From: Natrialba hulunbeirensis JCM 10989
GTDB taxonomy: Archaea; Halobacteriota; Halobacteria; Halobacteriales; Natrialbaceae
Direction of reading: 5' to 3'
Length of the DNA: 64,000 nt
Assembly (NCBI RefSeq): GCF_000337575.1
Contig: NZ_AOIM01000014.1
Span: 128,162-192,161, forward strand
A program made the position numbers and the translations under genes. The notes beneath the pieces are model-generated. The model saw only the letters and a program-made list of their open reading frames with translations. It did not search any database and was not told where the DNA came from. Shown here piece by piece: positions 33,871-42,023 of the stretch. Numbering within the stretch: position 1 is the stretch's first letter; each line of letters opens with the position of its first letter.

Positions 33871-35154
33871 TCAGGACTCGACGACAGACGCGAGTTCGTG
33901 TTCGAGGTCGGCGAGGTCGATGTCGCGACACCGTGGCTCCGTCTCGACTGACTCCTTGTAGCCAGAGCCGGTCAGAATCGTGACGACGGACTCGTCTGCT
34001 GCGATCTCGCCGCGGTCCGAGAGTTTGCGAACCCCCGCGAGCGCGACGGCGCTGGACGGCTCGACGGCGAGGCCGGCGTCCGTCGCCAGTCGGTCCATCG
34101 CCTCGCGTGTCGCCTCGTCGGAGACGGAGACGACCGCACCATCGGTATCGCGAGCGGCCGTGAGCGCGCGGGTACCACTCGGCGGGTCGCTGTTCGCGAT
34201 GGAGACGGCAATCGTCTCGTCGGCGTCGATCGGCGTTACCTCCTCGCGGCCCTCCCGGAAGGCCGTCGCAATCGGATCGCAGGGCGCTGCCTGCACGAAA
34301 TAGAGCCGCGGGATATCGTCGTCTGCGAGCGCGCCACTCCGGGTCAGTTCCCGGAGCGCTTTCCAGACGCCGCTGGCCTGGCCGCCGCTACTGACCGGCA
34401 GGACGATCGCGTCCGGCACAGCCGACGAGGACGGCATGTTCGGCGAGGACGGCACGTTCGACGACCCCAGTCGGAACTGCTCGAGTAGCTCGTAGGCGAT
34501 TGTCTTCTGACCGGCCACCCGCAGCGGCGTATCGGAGTTGACGAACGTGACACCGGCGTCGCCGTCAGTATTGAGCGCGAGCGTCTCCTCGTAGAGCCTG
34601 CCGTAGTCGCCCTCGACGCGGAAGACGTGCGGGTCGTGCCGGGCGAGCAGGTCGAGCCGTTCCGACGGGATGTCCGCCGGGACGAAGACGGCGCACTCGA
34701 GTCCGGCCGCCGCGGCGTAGGCGCTGGTGCTCAGGGCCATGTTTCCGTGGGAGACGGTACCGATCCAGTCCGCACCGGTGTCGAGGGCGTGGGCGACGCC
34801 GACGGCGGTGCCGCGGTCTTTGAAGCTGCCGGTGGGGTTCTGTCCCTCGGGTTTGAGGTATAGTCCACAGTCGGCGAACGAGTCGAGTGCACCTGCGCGG
34901 ACGAGCGGCGTCGAACCCGGCGGCAGTGTGGTCGTGTCGGGTGCGGAAACCGGAAGGACGGCGTCGTACCGCCAGCTGCCGGCCGTCGCTGGGTCTCGTC
35001 CCGTTTCTTGGTTTGTCTCTGCGGGCCACTCGAATCCGCTCACGTCGAGATCGAACCAGAGCGGTTCCCCGCAGGAACATCGCGTGCGGTCGCCGTGGTC
35101 ATACGTGCAGCCACAGTCGTAACATCGGAGCAGGGCCTGCGAACTCGTCGTCAT
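33871..35154 (-). CDS. Threonine-synthase-like PLP enzyme with zinc ribbon
   Basis: A 427-aa fold-type II PLP enzyme. An N-terminal zinc ribbon (CYDCGCTYDHGDRTRCSCGEP) precedes STPLVRAGAL and the PLP Lys in NPTGSFKDRGTAVGV. IGTVSHGNMALSTSAYAAAAG and PVSSGGQASGVWKAL follow. The arrangement is that of archaeal threonine synthases (O-phosphohomoserine to threonine), but haloarchaea have several paralogues, and cysteine or diaminopropionate-type activities are also possible. ATG at 35154 lies just before the ribbon; sequence further upstream is not conserved-looking. Confidence 0.82.
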   Translation of the reverse strand: MTTSSQALLRCYDCGCTYDHGDRTRCSCGEPLWFDLDVSGFEWPAETNQETGRDPATAGSWRYDAVLPVSAPDTTTLPPGSTPLVRAGALDSFADCGLYLKPEGQNPTGSFKDRGTAVGVAHALDTGADWIGTVSHGNMALSTSAYAAAAGLECAVFVPADIPSERLDLLARHDPHVFRVEGDYGRLYEETLALNTDGDAGVTFVNSDTPLRVAGQKTIAYELLEQFRLGSSNVPSSPNMPSSSAVPDAIVLPVSSGGQASGVWKALRELTRSGALADDDIPRLYFVQAAPCDPIATAFREGREEVTPIDADETIAVSIANSDPPSGTRALTAARDTDGAVVSVSDEATREAMDRLATDAGLAVEPSSAVALAGVRKLSDRGEIAADESVVTILTGSGYKESVETEPRCRDIDLADLEHELASVVES

Positions 35155-35285
35155 CGTTCTCGTCAGTGCCCTCTCGCGCGGACACCAAAACGTTTGTCTC
35201 GATAGCGACGCCAGCCTTGTTCTCACACCTGACACACAGACACTCTGACAGGACATTTAAGATGATGGTCGCACAGTGATAGCAC

Positions 35286-35717
35286 ATGTACCGGGTTTTG
35301 TTACCAGTGGATCAGGACGAACGACGAACCAGACAGGCAGCCTCGATCATCACCTCGCTGCCCGGCGATCCCGAGGATATCGAGGTCGTCGCGCTCAACG
35401 TGTTCAAGGAGTTCGAGGTCACCGGCGAGGGTGGCCGTGTCAAATCCGAGGACGTCTACGACGAAACAGACTTTCCCGACAGCGCCGCAGTGATCCTCAC
35501 GGACCTCGAGGAGCAGGGGATCACCGTCGAAGCGCGACGGGAGCACGGCGACCCCGCGGAGACGATACTCGAGACTGCGACGGAAATCGACGCGGACGCC
35601 ATCGTGATGTCCGGCCGCGACCGGAGTCCGACCGGGAAGGTACTGTTCGGCAGCGTCACCCAGTCGGTATTACTCTCGGCTGACCGACCGGTGATCACGA
35701 TGATGGACGACGAGTGA
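35286..35717 (+). CDS. Universal stress protein UspA family
   Basis: A 143-aa UspA-fold protein starting [19 protein letters not shown], with the ATP-binding motif as [27 protein letters not shown] near the C-terminus (G-2x-G-9x-G(S/T) pattern present). It is a single-domain member, probably a dimer in the cytoplasm. The ATG follows 5 bases after an AT-poor leader and a weak TATA-like ATTTAAG at about 35254. Confidence 0.9.
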   Translation: MYRVLLPVDQDERRTRQAASIITSLPGDPEDIEVVALNVFKEFEVTGEGGRVKSEDVYDETDFPDSAAVILTDLEEQGITVEARREHGDPAETILETATEIDADAIVMSGRDRSPTGKVLFGSVTQSVLLSADRPVITMMDDE

Positions 35718-35726
35718 GAACCGCCG

Positions 35727-35936
35727 TCACCGCACGTAGAGTACGTACACCATAATCGAGAGCCCGAAGACGATGCTCCCGACGACGGCAGCGACGAGGC
35801 CGATCGTCTGGTCGAGTCGGAGCAGGTAGACGATCGCGAGCGTAAACGCCGCGTACAGGAAGGCGATGTAGACGCCGAAGCGAAACCACTCCTCGTCGAT
35901 CGTGACTGCCGTCTCGTCGCTATCCTTCGAGCGCAT
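35727..35936 (-). CDS. Small membrane protein, two helices
   Basis: A 69-aa protein with a charged 20-residue start (MRSKDSDETAVTIDEEWFRF) and two hydrophobic segments at about residues 22-42 and 46-66. It ends VYVLYVR. It faces the uspA gene tail to tail with nine bases between. No function is assigned. Confidence 0.7.
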   Translation of the reverse strand: MRSKDSDETAVTIDEEWFRFGVYIAFLYAAFTLAIVYLLRLDQTIGLVAAVVGSIVFGLSIMVYVLYVR

Positions 35937-36046
35937 TGGAATCGTACCGGTTGGTGAGTAATTGGATCCCGAGATACCTGTAGGTTTCCCGCCTCGGGGA
36001 TCGAAAAGCGAACGAGGGGGTCGTCCGTCTGAGCGGTTCGAACAGG

Positions 36047-36868
36047 TCAGCGAACGACCGGGGCCTCCACCGAGCCGATCGACTCCACGTTCGCCTCAAC
36101 GTGGTCACCCGGCTCGAGTGGCTCCGCGCCAGGCGTCCCCGTGCTGAACAGATCGCCTGGCTCGAGCGTCATCACGTCCGAGTGGAACGAGACGATCTCT
36201 CGCGGCGGGAACAGCATGTTTCGGATCTCGTTCTCGGCGGTTACTTCGCCGTTGACGATCGTCTGAACGGTCAGCTCCTCGAGTGCGAGCGGCTCCTCGG
36301 GGACGGCGATTGCGGGCCCGACGACGATGAACGAGTCGAAGCTCTTGGCGCGGGTCAGGAACCGCGGGTTGCGCTGGAGGATGTCCTCTGCGGTCATGTC
36401 GATGACCGGCAGGTAGCCGGCAATCACGTCGTCCGCGTCGCTCTCGGCCACGTTTCGACACTGGCGACCCATGATGACTGCGAGTTCGGCCTCCGCCGTG
36501 ACGCCGTCGGTCTGCTCGACCGGCGGGAGTCTGATCGGACCGCCGGGGCCGGTGAGTGCGCTGGCCGGCTTCATGAAACTCGCCGGTTCCTCGGGGCGCT
36601 GTTCGTCCAGATCGCCGGCGTGTTCCTCGTAGTTCAGGCCGATCCCCCAGAGTTTGCCGAACTGGGCGAGCGGTGGGCCGAACTGGACGTGTTCCGGGTC
36701 GATTCGCTCGGCGGGGACGTCGTCGAGGTCGGGCAGCGTGCCGGCCGCGGCGCGCGGGAGTGCGTCGGAGACGCTTTCCAATTCGGGCGCGGCCGCCGCG
36801 AGCGGGACGTAGCCCTCGTCGTCGCCGAGTAGTGGCTTTCCGTCGAGAGTGCGTGCGAGATACTTCAT
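36047..36868 (-). CDS. Fumarylacetoacetate hydrolase family protein
   Basis: A 273-aa FAH-fold enzyme. It has IGLNYEEHAGD, FMKPASALTGPGGPIRLP, the metal-binding Glu of TAEAELAVIMGRQC and the Asp of YLPVIDMTAEDILQRNP, then TRAKSFDSFIVVGP. FAH-fold enzymes cleave C-C bonds of diketo acids or decarboxylate oxo-acids. It is the last gene of an SDR-cupin-FAH operon (30 bases after the cupin). In bacterial and archaeal rhamnose or fucose oxidation an SDR and an FAH hydrolase act in sequence (dehydrogenation of a 2-keto-3-deoxy acid, then hydrolysis of the diketo acid), which is the role I infer here. Confidence 0.85.
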   Translation of the reverse strand: MKYLARTLDGKPLLGDDEGYVPLAAAAPELESVSDALPRAAAGTLPDLDDVPAERIDPEHVQFGPPLAQFGKLWGIGLNYEEHAGDLDEQRPEEPASFMKPASALTGPGGPIRLPPVEQTDGVTAEAELAVIMGRQCRNVAESDADDVIAGYLPVIDMTAEDILQRNPRFLTRAKSFDSFIVVGPAIAVPEEPLALEELTVQTIVNGEVTAENEIRNMLFPPREIVSFHSDVMTLEPGDLFSTGTPGAEPLEPGDHVEANVESIGSVEAPVVR

Positions 36869-36898
36869 CAGTAGGGGTAAGTCGGGTTGATCCGCTGT

Positions 36899-37246
36899 TC
36901 AGTCGTCTCGGTCCGTCCAGAAGTCGAACGAGCGGCCGGGTGCGAACACGTCGAGACCGACGGCCAGTTCGTCGCCGGTGTTCTCGACGCGGTGGCTCTC
37001 CCAGGCGTCGAGCCAGACGGAGTCGTACTGCTCGAGTGTAACCTCGTCGTCCTCCGTGGCGATCGTCAGCTCGCCCTGCAGGCAGAGACAGACCTGCTCG
37101 TTCTTGTGGTCGTGCATCGGCGAGCTGTGGCCCGGTGGCTTCTCGAACCACTCGAAGGAGAACTCGTCGCTGCCGGCCATCGAGACCCGTCGCCAGCCCT
37201 CGTCCGGCTCGTAGGTCTCCGCGTCGTCGAACTCGACCGGCTTCAT
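36899..37246 (-). CDS. Cupin-domain protein
   Basis: A 115-aa single-cupin protein. Metal-ligand motifs GHSSPMHDHKNEQVCLCLQGEL and the second cupin motif near DAWESHRVENTG fit a metal-binding beta-barrel. Its ATG overlaps the upstream SDR stop (ATGA), so translation is coupled. In this operon it could be a sugar-acid isomerase or lactone-handling protein, or bind an intermediate as a sensor; sequence does not decide. Confidence 0.85.
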   Translation of the reverse strand: MKPVEFDDAETYEPDEGWRRVSMAGSDEFSFEWFEKPPGHSSPMHDHKNEQVCLCLQGELTIATEDDEVTLEQYDSVWLDAWESHRVENTGDELAVGLDVFAPGRSFDFWTDRDD

Positions 37247-38031
37247 AGGTTCGCTCCGGTCGAGCCCCCGTCGATCAGAACGCTTTCACCGTTGATGTAG
37301 CCCGACAGCGGCGAGGAGAGGAACGCGACGGTGTTGCCGAGTTCCATCGGGTCGCCGACGCGCTCGAGGGGGTTGCTCGCCCAGTCGTCGAGCCCCTCCT
37401 CGTAGGAGTCGTAGTCGCCGCGGTCGACGGCCTGGTTGACCAGATCCTCGATGCGCTCGGTCTCGTGGGGACCGGGGAGGACCGCGTTCGTCCGCACGTC
37501 CGGCGCGAACTCCTTCGAGAGGGTCTTCTCGAGTCCGATGACGCTCATCCGGACGGAGTTCGATAGCACGAGACTATCGATCGCTTCCTTGACGCTGCGG
37601 GAAGTGATGTTGACGATGGTCCCTTCGTCGCTCTCGCGCAGGTGCGGTTCGGCCTCGCGGGCGAGTCGGACGACGCTCATTACGAGCAGGTCGTAGGCGT
37701 GATACCAGTCGTCGTCGTCGGTGTCGAGGAACGGCCCGGACGGCGGGCCGCCAGCACTCGTTACGAGGTGGTCGATGCCGCCGAACTCGTCGACGGTCGT
37801 CTCGATCAGTGTGTCGATGTCGTCCTCGTCGGTCAGGTCGCCGACCTGGGCGACGACCTCGCCGGTCGCCTCCGCTTCAATCTCTTCTTTCGCGTCCGCG
37901 AGTCGGTCCTCGTCGCGACCGTTGATTACGACGTTCGCGCCCTCGCGGGCGAGTGCCTTCGCAGACGCCTTTCCGAGTCCACTCGAGGACGCCGTGACGA
38001 GTGCCGCGTTGCCGTCGATCTGTAGATCCAT
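37243..38031 (-). CDS. Atypical SDR (SNSVR in place of YxxxK)
   Basis: A 262-aa Rossmann SDR with cofactor loop VTASSSGLGKASAKAL and the strand DHLVTSAGGPPSG. The catalytic region reads ITSRSVKEAIDSLVLSNSVR, so the family Tyr and Lys are Ser and Arg. This matches a known SDR subgroup (motif like LSNAIRAGV) annotated as 3-oxoacyl-ACP reductases without experimental proof. It is the first gene of an operon with cupin and FAH genes and is preceded by a TTCCG(n)CGGAA-type site. Inferred role: a dehydrogenase step before the FAH hydrolase. Confidence 0.85.
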   Translation of the reverse strand: MDLQIDGNAALVTASSSGLGKASAKALAREGANVVINGRDEDRLADAKEEIEAEATGEVVAQVGDLTDEDDIDTLIETTVDEFGGIDHLVTSAGGPPSGPFLDTDDDDWYHAYDLLVMSVVRLAREAEPHLRESDEGTIVNITSRSVKEAIDSLVLSNSVRMSVIGLEKTLSKEFAPDVRTNAVLPGPHETERIEDLVNQAVDRGDYDSYEEGLDDWASNPLERVGDPMELGNTVAFLSSPLSGYINGESVLIDGGSTGANL

Positions 38032-38111
38032 ATCGTCCGTAAGGCCAGAGGAAAGCGGCAAAAAGGTTCGCGTTGCGGTAAGGTTGTTCATGCCACGAGA
38101 GGCGAAACTAA

Positions 38112-38126
38112 TTCCGTTCCGCGGAA
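38112..38126 (-). promoter_or_regulatory. Imperfect IclR-type operator ahead of the SDR operon
   Basis: TTCCGTTCCGCGGAA is 15 bases with arms TTCCGT/GCGGAA, one mismatch in the arms. It has the same length and half-sites as the perfect site at 38421-38435 before the iclR gene. It lies 81 bases upstream of the SDR start. Confidence 0.5.
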
Positions 38127-38419
38127 AGAACAGGTAGAGACGACAGTAAGGCCGATTTCAACCACTTTGTATGGCTAACAGGTACCCACCTCCGGTCGTG
38201 TCAGTACTACACGTACCTTGAATTACAACTGTACGTGTGTAATACTCTGGATGTTCTCCCTCTGCGTTCACGCACAGTGGACTGACAGATTCCGCCCTGA
38301 AGAACGAATACATACTCCCTGTTGGGGAAGTTAGCCCGTCTTTGTTGCCGAAACCTACGTTACTTAGTAACTCGCACCCCCTGCTGGCACCACCCACCGT
38401 TGTAGTACCGCCGTCATGA

Positions 38420-38436
38420 GTTCCGCTATGCGGAAC
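38420..38436. promoter_or_regulatory. Perfect inverted repeat before the iclR gene
   Basis: GTTCCGC-TAT-GCGGAAC, arms of 7 bases with a three-base spacer. It ends 30 bases before the IclR start codon, over the expected TATA position (CTGATAAG directly follows). TTCCGC half-sites with a three-base spacer are the usual form of IclR-family operators. Together with the site at 38112-38126 this suggests autoregulation and control of the divergent operon. The rest of the 435-base gap (38032-38466) holds no gene that I can support. Confidence 0.65.
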
Positions 38437-38466
38437 TGATAAGTACCGGTCGGTCAGAGTAGGAGT

Positions 38467-39261
38467 ATGGTGGAACGGAACGAGGAAACAATTCAAGCCA
38501 CGAAGACCAGTTTCGAGGTCGTCCACACGCTCCAGGAGATCGGTCCCGCACGGCTCTCGGAGATTGCAGCCGAACTCGAGTTGGCCGAGAGCACGACCCA
38601 CCGGCATCTCCAGACGCTCCACGATATGCGATACGTCTCACGGGACGGTGAACGGTACCAGCTTGGGCTGCGCTTTGCACGACTCGGGCGCGCTGCACAG
38701 ACGCGCGATCCGGCCTACGAGATGACCCAGCGCCACGTCGAGGCGCTCGCCGAGGAGACCGGCGAGCGGGCCCAGTTCGTCGTCGAGGACCACGGTCTCG
38801 GGATCTATCTGCACGTCGAAACCGGTAGCCAGGCCGTCCGCGTCGGCTTCGGCGTCGGCCGGCAGATCCACCTCCACTCATCGTCGGCCGGGAAGGCGAT
38901 TCTCGCACACTACCCGCGCGAGCGGGTCGACGAGATTCTCGACCAGTGGGGACTGCCTGCGCACGCGGCCAACACGATCACCGACCGGGAGGAGCTCTAC
39001 GAGGAACTCGAGACGGTCCGCGAGCGCGGCGTTGCCTTCAACCGCGAAGAGCACGTCGACGGGCTCAACGGGACGGCCGTCCCGGTCAAGCGCGACGGGC
39101 GAGCGATCGGCGCGCTGGCCGTTGCCGGTCCCTCCCACCGATTGACGGGCGAGTGGCTCGACGAGGAGATTCCGGATATGATGCTCGCCGCAGCGAACGA
39201 ACTCGAGTTGAACGCGACCTACGCGTCGGATGCGGGCTCGCGGGATCACATCGTGGAGTAG
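38467..39261 (+). CDS. IclR-family transcriptional regulator
   Basis: A 264-aa regulator. The N-terminal winged helix (IQATKTSFEVVHTLQEIG to RYVSRDGERYQLG) is complete with the recognition helix in LAESTTHRHLQTL. The effector domain contains SSAGKAILAHYPRERVD and VAGPSHRLTGEW, which binds small acids in relatives. It is divergent from the SDR-cupin-FAH operon, with two operator-like sites in between, and faces the LarA-like gene tail to tail. Likely senses an intermediate of the nearby pathway. Confidence 0.92.
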   Translation: MVERNEETIQATKTSFEVVHTLQEIGPARLSEIAAELELAESTTHRHLQTLHDMRYVSRDGERYQLGLRFARLGRAAQTRDPAYEMTQRHVEALAEETGERAQFVVEDHGLGIYLHVETGSQAVRVGFGVGRQIHLHSSSAGKAILAHYPRERVDEILDQWGLPAHAANTITDREELYEELETVRERGVAFNREEHVDGLNGTAVPVKRDGRAIGALAVAGPSHRLTGEWLDEEIPDMMLAAANELELNATYASDAGSRDHIVE

Positions 39262-39312
39262 CGTTCGGTCCGCCACCGCTGAATTTTGCCACAAGGAGCC
39301 CAACGGGCCGTA

Positions 39313-40614
39313 TTATGCGTCGAAAACCGCCGTTCCGTCCTCGAACTGCAGGGCCGCTCGCTCGATAACCGTAAGTTCTCCGCGTTCGGCGAGGTCGTCC
39401 GCCAGTGCCTCGGAGACGTAGAACTCGCCGAGATCGGTCGTATTCTCGATCCAGGCGACCCGAACCGTGTCTGGATCGTAGCCGCCGAGCGCGTTCAGCG
39501 CGACGCGGAGTGCAATCTCGTCGTCAGGTGCGACCGGCGGCAGCTTCGCCTTGGCGAGCGACCCGCTCGTGAGCGCGTTCGCGTATACCTTCTGGATGTC
39601 GAGCTGTTCGACGGCCTGCATGCGGGTGATATCGGCGAGGCCGATGCCGTTGCCGTTCCCCTTCGTCTTCTCCGTGAGCCCGCGCGCGTAGATCAGGTCG
39701 ATCGAGGGATTTGCCGGGTCGGGCGCGTTGATCACCCGATAGCGGCCGATGACGTTCGTATCCATCCCCGCACCCGAAATCTCTTTCCCGAGTTCGTCCA
39801 CGACGAGCAGATCGATCTCGTCCGTCGGCAGCGTCGCCATCTCGTCGTACGCGCGTTCGAGGAGCGCCGGCTCGCGCGACTCGAGTTCGGCGGCCGGAAT
39901 CGCCTCGATGTGGCCGGTCTCCTCGTGGAAGTTCTCGACGAGTGCGAGGCCGCCGAGTAGCGGGACGGCGTCGCGAATCGCGTCGGTCAGCCCCCCGATC
40001 GTCGGCACGTAGCCCTCCGAGAGCGCCGTCGAGTGAAACGCCTGCGCGCCGCGTTGTTTGCCGAGGCCGACGGTGAGCATTTTGCAACAGCCGCTCTCGA
40101 TCCGGCCGGTGAAGTTGGTGTGGGGCTTGACCCGGTTGATCACGAACACCGCGTCGGCCTCGAGTGCGGCCGCAGAGAAGTAGACCGGTGTCGTCACGTC
40201 GCCGATCTCGATCTCGTCGATCTGTTCGACGGCCATCGTGGCCTCGATCGGTGCGCCGAGTCGGTCCTCGGTGATTCCGAGCGCCTCGAGTACCTCACGC
40301 TGGCCCTCGGGAGTCGCGCCGCCGTGGCTCCCCATTGCGGGGACCACGACCGGGTCGAATCCCTGCTCATCGAGGTACGAGACCGTCTCGGTCGCGATAT
40401 CACCGATGCCGTGAATCCCTCTGCTGCCGACGCCGACCGCGACGGTCGCACCCGACTCGAGTTCGTCGAGTGCGAGCGTCGCCAGTTCCGAGCGGACCGT
40501 CTCGAGTGGGTTCTCGAGTGTCACCGTGTCGGGTTCGTACTGTACGCGGGCGAACGTCGGCGTCGCTTGCGGTTCGATCAGCTCTCCGAGCTCACGCCGA
40601 TCGGGGAACTCCAT
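39313..40614 (-). CDS. LarA-like (DUF2088) nickel-pincer racemase/epimerase
   Basis: A 433-aa protein of the lactate racemase family. Counterparts of the LarA catalytic and pincer-binding residues are visible: H97 in GSHGGATPEG, H165 in VKPHTNF and K178 in CCKML. LarA homologues racemise lactate, malate or other 2-hydroxyacids or epimerise sugar acids with a nickel pincer cofactor made by LarBCE (not in this window). The ATG at 40614 is right for a leaderless transcript from the TATA box at 40637-40649; the longer open frame upstream is antisense to the next gene. Next to sugar-acid dehydratases and an FAH hydrolase, a hydroxyacid substrate is likely. Confidence 0.82.
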   Translation of the reverse strand: MEFPDRRELGELIEPQATPTFARVQYEPDTVTLENPLETVRSELATLALDELESGATVAVGVGSRGIHGIGDIATETVSYLDEQGFDPVVVPAMGSHGGATPEGQREVLEALGITEDRLGAPIEATMAVEQIDEIEIGDVTTPVYFSAAALEADAVFVINRVKPHTNFTGRIESGCCKMLTVGLGKQRGAQAFHSTALSEGYVPTIGGLTDAIRDAVPLLGGLALVENFHEETGHIEAIPAAELESREPALLERAYDEMATLPTDEIDLLVVDELGKEISGAGMDTNVIGRYRVINAPDPANPSIDLIYARGLTEKTKGNGNGIGLADITRMQAVEQLDIQKVYANALTSGSLAKAKLPPVAPDDEIALRVALNALGGYDPDTVRVAWIENTTDLGEFYVSEALADDLAERGELTVIERAALQFEDGTAVFDA

Positions 40615-40636
40615 GGCAGTCTGTTTTGATGCCGGG

Positions 40637-40649
40637 CATATATAGTATC
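40637..40649 (-). promoter_or_regulatory. TATA box of the larA-like gene
   Basis: CATATATAGTATC, read on the minus strand as GATACTATATATG, centred about 28 bases from the start at 40614. It may also serve the divergent enolase-superfamily gene. Confidence 0.55.
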
Positions 40650-40755
40650 GGCTCGTAGCGTTGTCCCATCCCGCGTCATCGAGCCGAACAGTATCTCCAG
40701 GGAATACTTGCCGGATGGTGCGCGGTTTTTGGTATCGTTTCACGTGTGCTCGACT

Positions 40756-41868
40756 GTGGAGATCACAGCAATCGAGAGCGTCCCCGTAGAGATACCGCTG
40801 GCGTCGCCGGTGTCGTTCTCCAATCGGACGCTGACGTACCGCGATCACGCGATTACCTACGTCCGGACAGCAGACGGCCGCGAGGGCGTGGGGTATTCCC
40901 TCGGCTACGAGGGCGCACATCTCATCTCGGAAGCAGTCGAATCGCTCCTCGAACCGATGCTGCTCGGCGAGGACCCCCGAGACACCGAGCGCCTCTGGCG
41001 CGAGATGTACGACGGCACCGTCCAGATCGGACGCTCCGGCATCCTCCTGCGCGCGATTTCGAGCGTCGACATCGCGTTGTGGGACCTGAAGGCCAAGGCT
41101 GCGGGCCAGCCGCTGTACAAGCTCCTCGGCGGCTACGCCGACGAAGTCCCATCGTACGCGAGCGGCGGCTACTACCGCGACGATAAGGGCCACGAGGGGC
41201 TGCGCGAGGAAATGCGGCGCTACCTCGACGAAGGACACGATGTCGTCAAGATGAAGGTCGGCCGCCGCTCCGTCGAGGAGGAGGCCGAGCGCGTCGCCGC
41301 CGTCCGCGAGGAGATCGGCGACGAGCGCACGCTGTTGCTCGACGCCAACGGCGGCTGGTCGAACGCAACCGAGGCGATCCGCAACTGTCGCGCGTTCGAA
41401 CCCTACGACCCGTACTTCATCGAGGAGCCCGTCATGATCGACAGCACGGAGTCGATGACCGCGGTCAACGAGGCGATCTCCTACCCCGTCGCGACGGGGG
41501 AACTCGAGGGGCCGCGCTACGACTTCGAACGCCTGTACAGCGACGGTGCGGCGACGGTGCTGCAGCCGGACGCGACGGTCTGCGGTGGCATTACCGAGTG
41601 GCTCAAGATCGCCCACCACGCGGCCGCGCTGGACGTGCAGATCGCGCCACACTACAACTGGAACCTCCACGCCTCCCTCGTAGGGTCGATCGAGAACGCC
41701 CTCTGGGTGGAGTACTTCTACCGCGACATGGACGTGAAGGTCTTCGACGATATCGTCACAGAGCCGCTCGCGCCGGACGACGACGGCATGATCTCGCTCC
41801 CCGACGAGCCGGGACACGGCGTCGAAATCGACAAAGACGCCGTCGAAAAGTTTAGACGGGAGGCGTAA
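40756..41868 (+). CDS. Enolase-superfamily enzyme, mandelate racemase subgroup
   Basis: A 370-aa enzyme. Barrel residues typical of the mandelate racemase subgroup: the KxK pair K165-M-K167, metal ligands D196 (LLDANGGW), E223 or E224 (FIEEP) and E249 (ATGELEG), and the His-Asp dyad H299 (IAPHYNW) with D272. The capping domain is intact. Such enzymes racemise or dehydrate 2-hydroxyacids and acid sugars. GTG at 40756 is taken as start (VEITAIESVPVEIPL); GTG 40744 is an alternative. It probably begins a transcription unit running through the second dehydratase and the MFS carrier. Confidence 0.85.
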   Translation: MEITAIESVPVEIPLASPVSFSNRTLTYRDHAITYVRTADGREGVGYSLGYEGAHLISEAVESLLEPMLLGEDPRDTERLWREMYDGTVQIGRSGILLRAISSVDIALWDLKAKAAGQPLYKLLGGYADEVPSYASGGYYRDDKGHEGLREEMRRYLDEGHDVVKMKVGRRSVEEEAERVAAVREEIGDERTLLLDANGGWSNATEAIRNCRAFEPYDPYFIEEPVMIDSTESMTAVNEAISYPVATGELEGPRYDFERLYSDGAATVLQPDATVCGGITEWLKIAHHAAALDVQIAPHYNWNLHASLVGSIENALWVEYFYRDMDVKVFDDIVTEPLAPDDDGMISLPDEPGHGVEIDKDAVEKFRREA

Positions 41869-42023
41869 GAGACACACTTGAGACGCGCCGGTCAGATCCA
41901 CTACGACGTGCGCGATCGCGAAACCGATAGAGACGCGACAGCGACAATCGACAGCGACACAGAAACGTACTCAGCAATCAGTGCAACCCAGTCGACAACC
42001 ACCAAAAGAGACACAGAGACACA

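Noticed and set aside
38158..38622. 154-aa minus-strand frame across the iclR promoter
   Set aside because: It overlaps the operator and the iclR start and shows no family features.
40615..41901. Extension of the LarA-like protein to 862 aa
   Set aside because: The added N-terminal part is antisense to the enolase-superfamily gene, and a TATA box sits right before the shorter start.
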